Assembly: GCA_033725935.1 (NCBI GenBank)
Contig: MU867069.1
Location: forward strand, 679,252 to 743,251
DNA length: 64,000 bases
From: Cladorrhinum sp. PSN259
Lineage: Eukaryota > Ascomycota > Sordariomycetes > Sordariales > Podosporaceae
Direction: 5' to 3'
The position numbers and the translations under genes were made by a program. Position 1 is the first letter of the stretch. Every line of letters begins with the position of its first letter. The notes below the pieces were generated by a model that did no database searches, was not told the origin of the DNA, and saw only the letters and a list, made by a program, of their open reading frames with translations. This document shows, in pieces, positions 33,204 through 44,179 of this stretch.

Positions 33204-34249
33204 TGTGTGTTTGGATAAGTGACGGTTTTAATGACGAGGATATGAATTAAGCATTTGTTTCTTGCTTTGAGCCATATGATGGAAGTAATGATAATTTTGG
33301 AAATGCTGGTCGTTCGAAAAGGAGACGTGTACATGTATAGCTGATCTTGGAGATTGTATATATGGGCAGAAGTAGCTAGCTACTTTGGGATTCAGCTGGG
33401 CCGAATTTTGAATGGTATTGGGGTTTCAATTAAGTGGGAATGTCTCGGGCCTGGTCGCTGAAGTGCCGCCATAAGGTCCCATGGTCTTGAGGATTTTGAT
33501 CATGGACATATACTGGTTTCCCATTGAATGGGATTTTTCGTCCCCTGAGGCCTGCTCAATTTTGACAGCATTTTCATTAACACTACGAAGCCCAGACCAC
33601 GATGTTCATGAGAAAAGTATGCCGTCGTCAACAGACTAATATCGGCTTTTACTGGGGGACTGTCTGGTCAAGTACCTAGGTTCATTCCCCTACCCTTTCC
33701 AAGGCCATGTGTTTCAATCCTGTTCGGTAGGTAGGCAGTTAAACTCTTGTCTTCCCATCCGTCACCAGCCAATTTAGTAGCCATGCAAAACGTTTCAGCT
33801 AAACTCCCCATCCAGGAAAGAAAGACTCAAATTTGCTGCCCGATCCCTCCTCAGCTCTGCTCCAATTGAACGTGCAGGTTACAGTACAGTACATAACCCA
33901 CATCGTTATCAAACTTTTGTGTCAAACAAAACACCCACTCAATATTCACAAAGTCACTTTCTTTTCTTTTTTCATCCCTCTCACAAAAACTACTAATTAC
34001 GCAGCACATTCCCAATAATATCAGCAGTCATTCGAGCAACCATGTGACACACAACACATATCTGCGCCGGAGAAGCAAAACCAAAGTTTCCAGCCAAAAA
34101 AAAAAACCCCCCATCCATAATCACACTTTATAACAAACTGATTTGATACTTGATGCTTGTTGTCTTTCCTTGAATTTATGATATTTTTTTCTTTCTTTCT
34201 GTACGCCGTAGTATTTAGTGTAAATTGTATGCACAAAACAATCCAAGCA

Positions 34250-34277
34250 TCCCTCCCTCCCTCCCTCCCTCCCTCCC
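34250..34277. repeat. (TCCC)n microsatellite
   Basis: About seven uninterrupted TCCC units, followed closely by (CTC)n. Confidence 0.9.
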
Positions 34278-34446
34278 AACTCCTCCTCCTCCTCCCTACG
34301 CAACGCCGAGTGAGAACAAACATGAAATGACAACAAGCTTTCCTTTTTCCCGATATACCGATCATCCCGATCGTCAGTCACAACGCACACATACACACAA
34401 ACATACACACAAAGTCAGTGTGGCACTTTGGTTGTGTGGTTGTGAG

Positions 34447-34471
34447 TGGTGGTGGTGGTGGTGGTGGTGGT
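34447..34471. repeat. (TGG)n microsatellite
   Basis: Eight TGG units on the plus strand, G-rich and near the poly-G tract and assembly gap. Confidence 0.9.
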
Positions 34472-34877
34472 AGTGGCGGCGCCCATTTGAGGGGCTGAAA
34501 GAAAAGAAAAGTGCGAACTGACCACAACCAAAATCACGTTGTTGTTCAAGAACGAAATATTGCTACATAGCTGCAGTAGCTTCCTACATATGTAATGTAG
34601 GTTATCGGGTTCCGGTAGCGCCTTTTACCCCCCCCTCGATGCTCCTTTCCCCTCGGGAAAAGTTAATTGAACTTTCGCGTGACTTGAAACCCCGTGATTC
34701 ATAGTTCCTGTCATCCAGTCACTCAAATCACTAGTTTGCCAGGTGGCGACTTTCTCTGAATAGTGTTGACGGGAACTTCAGCCTACTGAAAAGAGCATTA
34801 TGCAATGATTGTTCTGTGCATCTGTTTCTATGATACCTACCTACATACACGTGCTACACTAGAAGATCGCCGTAGTT

Positions 34878-34941
34878 GGGGGGGGGGGGGGGGGCGGGCC
34901 GGGGGGGGGGGGGGGGGGGGGGGGGGCGGGCNNNNNNNNNN
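34878..34941. other. Poly-G tract ending in a 10-N assembly gap
   Basis: 34878-34931 is almost pure G, interrupted only by CGGGCC- and CGGGC-type breaks, and runs directly into N bases at 34932-34941. Ten Ns is a conventional placeholder, so the true gap length is unknown. Four-strand G structures or polymerase stalling would explain the break. Confidence 0.95.
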
Positions 34942-35036
34942 ATTATAATTATTTTTTACAGGTTTCTTTTGCTATTTTGTTTTTTTATCTACCTAAAATT
35001 TCATTTTTTTTTTATTTTATGTTGTTGGTTTGTTTA

Positions 35037-35055
35037 CCCCCCCCCCCCCCCCCCC
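35037..35055. repeat. 19-C homopolymer
   Basis: An uninterrupted C run about 100 bp downstream of the N gap. With the upstream poly-G it could also fold back as a G/C hairpin that hinders sequencing. Confidence 0.95.
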
Positions 35056-36372
35056 AGCATGAATTCGATGTCCTTATCCCCAGAAATACCTGACCCAGAA
35101 TGGGCTTTCCTCCCATTCCTGGCCGCATCCAAAAATGAGCAGAAAATGCGATAATGGCCCCCCTCCCCCTCTCTCTCAGCCCTACCTACATACTCCTATA
35201 AACGCGGGGGTTTAATCTATTCAGCTCACCATCTTAGTAGCCCTTGGCAACACCACCTCCGTCAACCACGTGTGTAACCAACTTCCCCTCCTCACCTATC
35301 ATCCTCAAACCCCACCACCAAACCAGACTTGTTACGGCAGTTTCGGGCATCACAAAAGCAGCCCTTTTTCATGCCGAGCAAAAATTGCCAGACTGCCAGA
35401 GAACTGCGGTGTATCCATCATTTCCCCAAAAGGAAATGCGGCTTGCGACTTTCTGTCCAGAACCACGCCACAGGAAACCCTCCAAGTCACCATTCCACGA
35501 ACCATCTCCCATCCTCCTACACCATCTTTCTTTCCCATCTATGCTTGTACCGTGTGCTTGGGTCCCCGTCTTTGTCCCGAGAAAAAAGAGACCTACCTCG
35601 CTACCCGTTGCCCAATCCTGAATCAGTATTGTGCATACACAACCTCCCAGTGCCCATCGTCTAAAGTTCCCGCATCCCAAAAAAATCGGGTCGTGGCGCC
35701 GAAAAACTCAACAAAATTGCATGAATAACAAAAAAAGTCAAGGAAAAAACCTGCTTTAGAACCTTGCAGAATAAGATGGTAATGATTGCCGAGTACATTG
35801 TGTGAAGTGTGTGTCTCTTTGAGCAAGCCACACCCGTCGATATAACATTTTCTGACTGTGAGACATGCCCACATGCCCACACAGACCTGCGCCTGGACCC
35901 GGACTTGTCCGGCATATGACGATCACCATAGTACATCCGGCAGAGACAAGGCTCTCAGGTCAGGTCTGTTTCCGACGCGAGTATCATCATTCTCCCGCCA
36001 GATTGGGCCAGACTCGGTGGGTTATGCGTACATCGGCCCGCCTGGTCGAGTCGAGTCCGTCCACGATAATATAATGTGCTCACGCACACATTCCTCCCCA
36101 ATCCCGCGTTTTAGCAATGCTTATAGCGTAAAATAACAAAAGCCTGATGGCCATCGAGAGCCAGTCAGTGGCGGCCCGGTGTTTTATGCTCCCTTCTTTT
36201 AAACCGTCCGAAAGTCTCACCCAGGAACGGTTGAACCGTTATCTTCATCACTTGGAATGTCCACACACTTGTCTGAAAGCCTGATAACAAGTACACGGAA
36301 CACAGCACAAATATTTTGACTTTCCCAAGTTCAATTCTCACTTGCATCTCCAACCATCTTAATCTCACCGTT

Positions 36373-36395
36373 CCCCCCCCCCCTTCCCCCCCCCC
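36373..36395. repeat. Double poly-C tract
   Basis: Two C runs of about ten bases each, separated by TT. Confidence 0.95.
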
Positions 36396-39027
36396 ACTTG
36401 GACTTGGAAAACTTGCAGAAGCGTCCTGCAAGAGGAACGATATCCCCATCGGACCCAGAGAAGAAGAGAAGGATCAAGAATAACCAAAAAAGATGGCTGC
36501 CAAAACCAACGTCATTCCTCCTCTCTCCGACTCGAAGGAGGGAAACAACAACGAAAACACCACACATCGTACTAAATGCTCGCCACTCGGCCTGCTTAAG
36601 TCCTCGTTCAGATCACTCTCCCACTGTTGGCCATCATCATCTAACCCCGAACAAGAAACAACCACTGTTCCCGGCGTCGAGAAGGAGAAATACGTCCACG
36701 TTCCAACACACGCAGCCATGTCCCATCTGAGAACCACGTCCTCACCTACGATTCGACAAGCAAACGAGGTGCTGTGATCCTGCCTCATAGATCTGACAAA
36801 TGTCATCAACACCATCATCGTCCATCGTCATCTCACCTGAGAACCACCTCGAAAGAAAGAACAACCCGATCTCATCCCCGTGCCCCTTCCCCTATCGATC
36901 GAAGCTTTTCTGATCGGGTTTTCGGGTGTACACGGCTACTAGCCGTATTTACACATGTACGAACACTCAAACTGGAGGGAAAGAAGTTGGGGCAGAGTAT
37001 ATATCCAACATCATCGAAAGACACATGAAACTTTTTCTTTTCAGCCCAGCCGACCCGTCGACCAGACCCGCACGTTTCATCCGAGGGTCTCTTCGAACAG
37101 TGGCCACATATACGCGGCCCTTACATACCATTGCAGATGGTACTATAACAGGCAGCCGGTAACGGCACAGCCGACCACTCACTTGAATGGAATCGGTGTT
37201 GTGGGGAAATGCACCCAGATCGGACTCTTAAAAAAAAACAAAAAGATGTGGGGAGCGGCCATTCAGAAAAGGCAGAGCGGAGGATTGGGGTGACGATTAA
37301 GAGAGCGTTGGAGGAAGGAGGGGGAGGCCAAGGTGTTGGTTTCATGGCGTGGAGTTCTAGTGAGCAGACGACGGCGGGTTGAGGCACACACAACCATGCA
37401 CCCGGAGATATTGTGGAGAAGGTAGTTCAGGAAGTCCGCCCTCGAAAAAGCCGGCCGGCCGGCGTCGTTCCCGTCCAGGATCCTCCTCTTCCCTCGTTTC
37501 TATACTTAGTCTCTTTTTACTGAGTGGGATATAGAAGTTGAGTGTGAGTGGGCTGCTGGATCTATCCGATACGCCCTGCAAAGCGTTGACGATTGAGGCT
37601 CTTGGGAAGCCTGGTTTTGAGGCCCACGGCGGAAGCCAATGCACAATGTGCATCTCCCGGGCCGGGTGGGATCTGGCCTACCAAAAGACGTTTTTCTTGG
37701 GGACTTTCCATTATTGGCGCGGAGTTTGCGAGACCCGGCTGGCGAGAAGGCAAGGCCTTGTGTTCCCGGTGCAGTGGGATTGTTCCTGAGAGGGGAAATA
37801 CATGCTTGGTCTCCTTGTTCTGGCGAGATCCGAGCAAATTGTACATAGGAATCCATGAGTAACCCATGGGATTGCATGAGCATTTTCCTGAAACAGCAAT
37901 TTCGATGGATGTTGTTGGAACCCCTCTCGATATTGGTGATGTCTCATGAGGTGAGAAGATCCGAGTCCGTCCTTGTCCAGTCGGCAAGTTTGCAACGCGG
38001 AATGTAAAAGGTGCCAGGCGTCATTCATTTGGCCCTCCTGATGGTTTGATATCTCCTTCATGGACCCCTGAACACGGCGTCTGTTTGTCCAATAAATAAA
38101 TGCAGCCCATGTGTGTCTTCTTCCAAAGGGGGATGGAGATCTGTGGATGATTGCGGGGGTCGTCTCTCTCGTAACACCTCAATCGACAGAGCTGGCTGTG
38201 GCACGACAGGTGCATTATTGATTAAGCTGACGACAAGCTTCAAAATCTCAACAAAGTCTTTTGTTTTGACATTTTGTGCCGATTCAAATCTCCGACGCAA
38301 TATCCAACCGTACTCAGTCATGCCAACTTCAGTTGCACTAGTGCGGGAAAGGACGAGGGACGACGACCTCTCTGACAGTTTCTCGAGTCTGCCATGTCTC
38401 TCTCTCTCTCTCTCTAGAGGCAGTGATGTGTGCACAGCAAAAAGCCCTCGGGATCAAGACGGAGCAGAGATGCTATTCCCAGGAGCCAGAATCATGGCTG
38501 AGAGGTCTGGCATAAATTAATGCAATGATGCATTGTAAATGTGTTCCCATCCCATTATCCATCGTACATCATCAACGTTCTCGCAGTGGTGGTGGACTTG
38601 GTCGTACCTGTTGGAGTAAACTTGCGGATCAGACGGGTTGGTTGTGGCGAAGCTTGCCGTCGAGGAGCGCGAATAGACACCTCTGGTTGGCCGCCGCGGC
38701 TGGATGTATGCACCTTCGCGGCAGTTGCATGCGACAAATGGTGTGCAGTCATCAGCTGGGCAATGCTGGGCGAACGGGGAGAGAGGAGACAGGTCCTTTC
38801 CTCGCTGCCTAGACTAGAAAGCGATGCCATTCTCCATCTGCCGTGGTGCGTGTGTGGCCGGGTTTATCCGCTCCAGTTTTGTCGATTCATCACTTCCAGA
38901 CACAGCCCCCAATGGCCATGGATTAAACGAGAAAAGGCGAGTAAAAACCAGTCCAACAGTGTTGACAAGCGCCGTCAAGAGATGAAATGCGAGGTCACGA
39001 TGCACGATGTGACTATCAGTGCGGATT

Positions 39028-39051
39028 GACGTTCGGCTCGACGTTCGGCTC
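39028..39051. repeat. 12-bp exact tandem duplication
   Basis: GACGTTCGGCTC occurs twice in direct succession. No associated gene. Confidence 0.85.
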
Positions 39052-40480
39052 ATGGTTGAAGACGACTGGGATCTGGGACCAGGGACAAAAAGGTCGGCCG
39101 TGGGGGCTTCAGCCGATGGAATGTTTAGCTGATAGCTGGAATTGTTTGGGACCACTAACAACCGCTTTGCAGGCAGGAGCGCTAAGTCCACTGGTTCGAG
39201 GATTGTGCCGCCTTGGCAAGGTCACCTTCCAGGAGGTTGATCGAGGAACGGACAGGGTCTCGGTCAGAGAGTGGTGCCCCTCACCTTCCCATCCTGAATG
39301 AGCGTTTTGAGAAACCTCGCCGGTCATGTTCCATTCCCTCGCCGTTGAAGCGCAGTGTGATGGAGGCAATATTTGCTCCGGTAGAGATTGCTTGTACAAG
39401 GGCCCTTATTTCCAAATTGTCAATCGCAAATCGTGGGGAAATATTGACAGGTTTGTCATCCATTCGTATGAACGGCGATGAGCAGTTAGTTTGCTGTTCG
39501 AGTTCCGAACAGCAATCTATGATTTCGCCAAAAGTGAGCGATCTAAATCCGCACGACAACTTTGAAAGGCAAGTTGGTCACACCACATCCCAGTCAGCGC
39601 CTACCCTGGTTGTCACGGTCGTCTATCTGAAGGTGGGGTAGCTCCAGGACAGGTCGAGTGTTCCGGTCCCGTTCGTCGTCAGCACAGTGTGAGTTATTGC
39701 TGTTCCAGGGCCAGAGATGCGCCGAGCGTTCCGTGAGACCGAGGACCAGGGAGGGTTATGGCGTGTTTGCCCCACCGGTTTCAAGATCTTCAGCAAGGGC
39801 TCTGTCAGTGCGTACACTGTCCGATATCTAATTCGCGGGGAATTTCATTACGTGCAGGTGTTGCAAAGCCATCCCGTCCGTCATCAGCCAGCCCTCAATC
39901 CTTCCTCAGGTTCCTCCAATTCGTCTGAAGTGTTTCGAAAAAACCACAGCCACGGTATCAGCATTCTAAAAATCACTACATACGTTGTTCTCAATAGAGA
40001 CCAAATATGGATATATATAAAATCAATTGTGTAATTAACCTGCAGACCGATCAGCACTGACAAGAGGTTGTTGGTTCAACTGTCCGCCAGGCTGGCTGGG
40101 CCAAGAGTAGCATCTCGACCTCGGGGGACATTTTCACTGTGCCTTCCTCTTGCCTGTCCGTCTGTGTGGGTGCCTGGGCATTCATCAGAGATGAGCACGC
40201 CCCCAATTGACGACCAGGTTGTCGGTCCGATCGCTCTCAGCTTCAGCGTTCTAAGAACAGATGAAGACTTGCTGGTGAGCTGTCAGGTCATAAAAAATAT
40301 CGCTGCAATACTGGTTGGGCGCACTGAGGTGAGAGCAGAGAAGGATGCCTGGCGATCTCTCTGATCCCCGCTATCCCGCTGTCCCGCTGTGCAGCCGAGC
40401 TCGACAACATAACGAGACTGACGACCAGCCCTCAGGTGGTAGCCAATGGCACCCTGATCAGTGTCTCGCAGACATGCAAT

Positions 40481-40498
40481 ATATCTGTCGACAGATAT
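40481..40498. promoter_or_regulatory. Perfect 18-bp palindrome
   Basis: ATATCTGTCGACAGATAT equals its own reverse complement over 18 bp with no spacer. It lies about 1.1 kb upstream of the Ser/Pro-rich gene. A dimeric regulator site is possible, but there is no direct evidence. Confidence 0.35.
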
Positions 40499-41605
40499 GT
40501 ATCGACACTGTCCCCTGGGCGATGGTATTGGGCAGAATGGGCGGATTCCGTGAAACAAGCATACCAGGACCTATAAGCCACAGACAGGAAAAGGAACCAC
40601 AACATCCATGATAGAGGGGAAATCCTATTGATGCAGCTTGCCGCATGTTGTGCGAGGAGCACATTTCCACCCAGCACTAGCGTTACCAGCATCCCAATTT
40701 CCCACTCCTTCTCCCAGCTGAGAAACCAGGAACTGGTAGAATGAAGGCCTGGATATCCTGCTTTCTCCCGGGATCGCACTCGTGGCCGTCGATCGCAAGG
40801 CTGCACCGGGGGTCTGTCCGGATTTACGCCCGCAGGTGTCCGCCTTTGTAGAGTTTCTTGTGTTCCGAGGACCTTCAGGGCTTTAGAAGTGGATGGCACC
40901 AACCAGTCAGAGTGGTGGAAATAGCAGTTCGCGATAGGCCAATTGCGGCAGTGTAAAATAAGAATCAAGAACTCGATACCGAGCAAGGACCGGGGAAAAG
41001 AGAAGAAGGGCACTCAGTTGACGGGGGTGCGAGCCCACCCCCCAGCCCGCTTGGCTACCAGGCCCCCCGTCCCCGTCTGCATGCTGGTCTGTGCAGGTTG
41101 GTGGTCTACAACGCCACACTCGGCGCAAGGAGCATTCAACCGCATCGATTACGGGAGATACGTACTGAGAATGTACCGCTGCCCCTCCAGGACCGGCGAG
41201 GCGGACACTCATGACCATCCGAGTGTGGTGGATGAGGGCTGGGTGGTCGTCTTCGTCGTGGAGTCGAGTGGCATGCCATGGCCGCCAGCGCCGCTTTCTG
41301 TTTAATACCATCCTCCATACCCTCTTCAACTGTGCCCCCGGCCCTGCCCTCCCCGATTCTGGCCTTGTTTCTTGTCCTTGTATCGGTCACATCACTGTTA
41401 GACCAACCCCAAGCTCTCACAAGACAGGTGATGAGTGAGATGAGGTGACCACCTTGAGCCAAATTTCTGCACGCTCACGATTTCCTCTTTCATCTCTCAT
41501 ATTCCTAAATGTTTGCCATGTGCTACCAAGTCGGCCCCCGTTAATTTCCTCCCCCTTTCCGAACTAGTGTTTGCTTTGCAGCACCTATACCCCTCGGTGC
41601 CCATC

Positions 41606-44179
41606 ATGTTGCCCCGATCCCCCTTCAAGATCCGGAAACTCATTCCGCAAAAGAAGGCCGAAGAGCAGGAGGAATACGAAGGCTCATATTTTCACCACGA
41701 CGACGACGACGATGAGATGGACACCCTAACTAAGATCAAGGCATGGAGGCCACCAAAGGGCTTGATGAAGAGGTCGAAGCCGAGCATTGATATCAGGAAG
41801 AGCGAAGACCTTCACAAGATTATCTGCATGCCGCCTTCACCATACACACCACAGTCGTCAACAAGCTCTTTGTGCAGTATCGAGAACAATGGAATTGGTT
41901 ATGGAACGAGCCCCCGGTCATCGCCTCCGCGGCGACCGGACAGGAGTCCCCTGGAACCGAGTCCTCAAAGAAGTCCCCAAAGGAGCCCTCTTCTCCTTCC
42001 TCAACAAATAGAAGAAGCACACCATCTGCGGCCCCGAGGGCGAAGCCCAGCATCGGCATACTATTATCCTCAATTGACACCCCCATCATCACCACCACAA
42101 CACGCCGAAATGTTTCCTGAACCACCAGCAATTCAGCATGCGGCCCTTTCAGAGACATCTTCGCCGGCGTCGGCGGCCACCTCGGCGTCTGCCTCTGCAT
42201 CTTCGGCTGCAACTACCAATGAGTCAACGCCTCTGGAGCCCGCGGCCGACATTACTGCTTCACCAAAAGCCATGGGAGTATCTTCACCAGATGTTCAGCA
42301 GCTCATTCAAGAGACAGAACAGGCATTCAAGGAGCTCCCATCGTTCGCAAAGCTTTCGGATCCTCAACTGGCAAAGTTCCCATTACCAAAACAGCCAGCG
42401 CCTCTATCGCCGCTGGCTCGCAGAAAATCTTCAAGACGGAGCCAAGGTTCTGTCAGGTCCTCCAAATCAGTCCGTTCCGTCAAGTCGCCAACAAAGGCCG
42501 GCGTGACGAAACTTCCTTTGTCACCAGCGCAACCAAGGCTGCCGGGAAATGCCAGGCCTGCCATGAGACCCAAAAGGGTCAAGTCAAAGAAGGCTCGGAG
42601 GAGACCCGCAGCACCGGCACGACAGTCGTCTATGTGGCAACTGAATGCTCTAACGGAAAGTGCCAAAGAATTTGCCATTCAAATAGGTCTCCACAAGGTT
42701 GAAGTTGATGAGATGCTTCCCGAGAGCACTCTGCGAGAGATCAGAATGAGTCGAGCCGCGCAGTGGACAAAATCCCCCGAGTTGGGTGTTACACATGTTG
42801 ATAACAGAAAGGACAGCACAGCCACCACAGCTTCAACCACCGCCGCCCCGATAGAACCACTCAATCTTGACGACCCCACGACAGCCGAAGGGGCGGCAAC
42901 ACCTCGTGCCTCCATTGCCAACAGGGCAGCAGAGATTGACCGTGATGATTCGAAAACACCCAAGGCCCAGCGGATGCAGCTGCAAATTCCCGAGCAACGA
43001 GATGGCAAGAATCTAGAAGAGAGAGGGCAATCACCGGTGCCGCAACCGGACTCACCCACAGCGGGACGTCGAAATGACGATGACGATGGCGAAGATAGCC
43101 TACCGATTATGATGATGATCGAGGATGACGTGCCGCCATCGCGCGTCATGTCGATGGGACCACCACCGTCATCATCTGGAGGACCATCGAAGCCGCCCAT
43201 GCATCGACGATTTCCCAGCGCGCCTCTTCCCACCATCCCCGAAATAACAGCAATGACCCCGACGACGCCGATCAACCCGCCACAGACAGCAGCGCCGGTC
43301 CCAGTCAGACCGGAGTCGGACGAGTACGTTTATCTCGAAAGCACACCATATACCGTTACGGTACCGAGCTTCAAGCACGGACCGATTCGTCTTGCGAAAG
43401 CCGATCTCCCAATTGGCAAGCTGGCAGCAGCAGTGGACGACACTTTGGACTGGACAGCGTTTCAGATGGCTATTATCGGAGGCGCAGGCGACTTCTTCAG
43501 CGAACCAACCGATTACTCCCGGCCCTCTGAAGCCGACCTCGATGACTTGGACGAGATTTATACGTGGTTCAGGGGTTTCGGGTTCGAATCCGCCGGGGGA
43601 CTCGTTACCGCTCGGCAGCGATCGATCATGAAGGTGGTGTCCTCACCTCCACCACCCCGAACCCCGGGCCTTTCCCCTTCCACCTCGTCGATTAGCAGCG
43701 GCGGCAGTCCACCTGCTCCCGCCGCACCGCAGAGGAGTCCTGGAATGATGATACGCATTGATCCTCCGTCTCCGCCAACGCGCACCGAGCCCGACCATCT
43801 TGATTCACTCGCTGGTCGGGTGCTCGCGCCGCCCCCTGCTCACAAGACTCACAGACGAAGCGTGAGCAGCGGCACTTTTAACATGGGGCAGGGACAGCCG
43901 TTCGACAGCATCAACAGCAAGAATGTCAAGAACCTGGCGATCGATTCGGTCAAGTCGCAGCAACAGCTGCGGAGGCCGAGCACCGACAGCATGACGAGCT
44001 TGCCTCAGAGCCCGATGATGGAGCTGGTTCTGACGCACGATATCCACGGCGAGGAGGTTCCAGTGCCTATGGGATGCAATATGAGCCATGATGCGCGGGA
44101 TTTCTTGTTTTGGCATACGGAACATGTGATTTCGTATGGGTCTTCACCTTCAGGCGAGACAAGGGCAGAATTATATTAA
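41606..44179 (+). CDS. Large Ser/Pro-rich protein of unknown function
   Basis: A single exon of 857 residues, which I do not recognise as a named family. Most of it is predicted disordered: SP- and RS-rich stretches, a DDDDDEMD acidic run near residue 40, a basic KRVKSKKARRRP patch that could be a nuclear localisation signal, and long Pro/Ser linkers. Two parts look ordered and may be conserved. One, around residues 355-400, has SSMWQLNALTESAKEFAIQ followed by LPESTLREIRMSRA. The other, around residues 580-680, has EYVYLESTPYTVTVPSF, GPIRL, DDTLDWTAFQMAIIGGAGDF and LDEIYTWFRGFGFES. The extreme C-terminus (HDARDFLFWHTEHVISYG) also looks ordered. The start at 41606 (MLPRSPFKIRK) is preferred to 41513, which would add 31 residues of a different composition. 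A regulatory or scaffold protein is a guess. Confidence 0.8.
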   Translation: MLPRSPFKIRKLIPQKKAEEQEEYEGSYFHHDDDDDEMDTLTKIKAWRPPKGLMKRSKPSIDIRKSEDLHKIICMPPSPYTPQSSTSSLCSIENNGIGYGTSPRSSPPRRPDRSPLEPSPQRSPQRSPLLLPQQIEEAHHLRPRGRSPASAYYYPQLTPPSSPPQHAEMFPEPPAIQHAALSETSSPASAATSASASASSAATTNESTPLEPAADITASPKAMGVSSPDVQQLIQETEQAFKELPSFAKLSDPQLAKFPLPKQPAPLSPLARRKSSRRSQGSVRSSKSVRSVKSPTKAGVTKLPLSPAQPRLPGNARPAMRPKRVKSKKARRRPAAPARQSSMWQLNALTESAKEFAIQIGLHKVEVDEMLPESTLREIRMSRAAQWTKSPELGVTHVDNRKDSTATTASTTAAPIEPLNLDDPTTAEGAATPRASIANRAAEIDRDDSKTPKAQRMQLQIPEQRDGKNLEERGQSPVPQPDSPTAGRRNDDDDGEDSLPIMMMIEDDVPPSRVMSMGPPPSSSGGPSKPPMHRRFPSAPLPTIPEITAMTPTTPINPPQTAAPVPVRPESDEYVYLESTPYTVTVPSFKHGPIRLAKADLPIGKLAAAVDDTLDWTAFQMAIIGGAGDFFSEPTDYSRPSEADLDDLDEIYTWFRGFGFESAGGLVTARQRSIMKVVSSPPPPRTPGLSPSTSSISSGGSPPAPAAPQRSPGMMIRIDPPSPPTRTEPDHLDSLAGRVLAPPPAHKTHRRSVSSGTFNMGQGQPFDSINSKNVKNLAIDSVKSQQQLRRPSTDSMTSLPQSPMMELVLTHDIHGEEVPVPMGCNMSHDARDFLFWHTEHVISYGSSPSGETRAELY

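Larger units (their letters stand above)
33204..41605. other. 8.4-kb gene desert with homopolymers and an assembly gap
   Basis: No supported gene in either strand. The first half is dominated by simple repeats and long G or C homopolymers (listed separately) and has a 10-N gap. The second half (about 37.5-41.5 kb) is of ordinary complexity and contains many open frames of 80-160 codons in several frames, none with a recognisable domain or a convincing splice pattern. A 12-bp tandem duplication and an 18-bp palindrome are listed separately. A (TC)n tract lies at about 38399-38416. A long 5' UTR or upstream regulatory region of the gene at 41606 may occupy the last part. Confidence 0.5.

Noticed and set aside
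37500..41500. Hidden multi-exon gene in the gene desert
   Set aside because: I tried to join open frames of 80-160 codons, but no domain emerged and no consistent splice chain was found.
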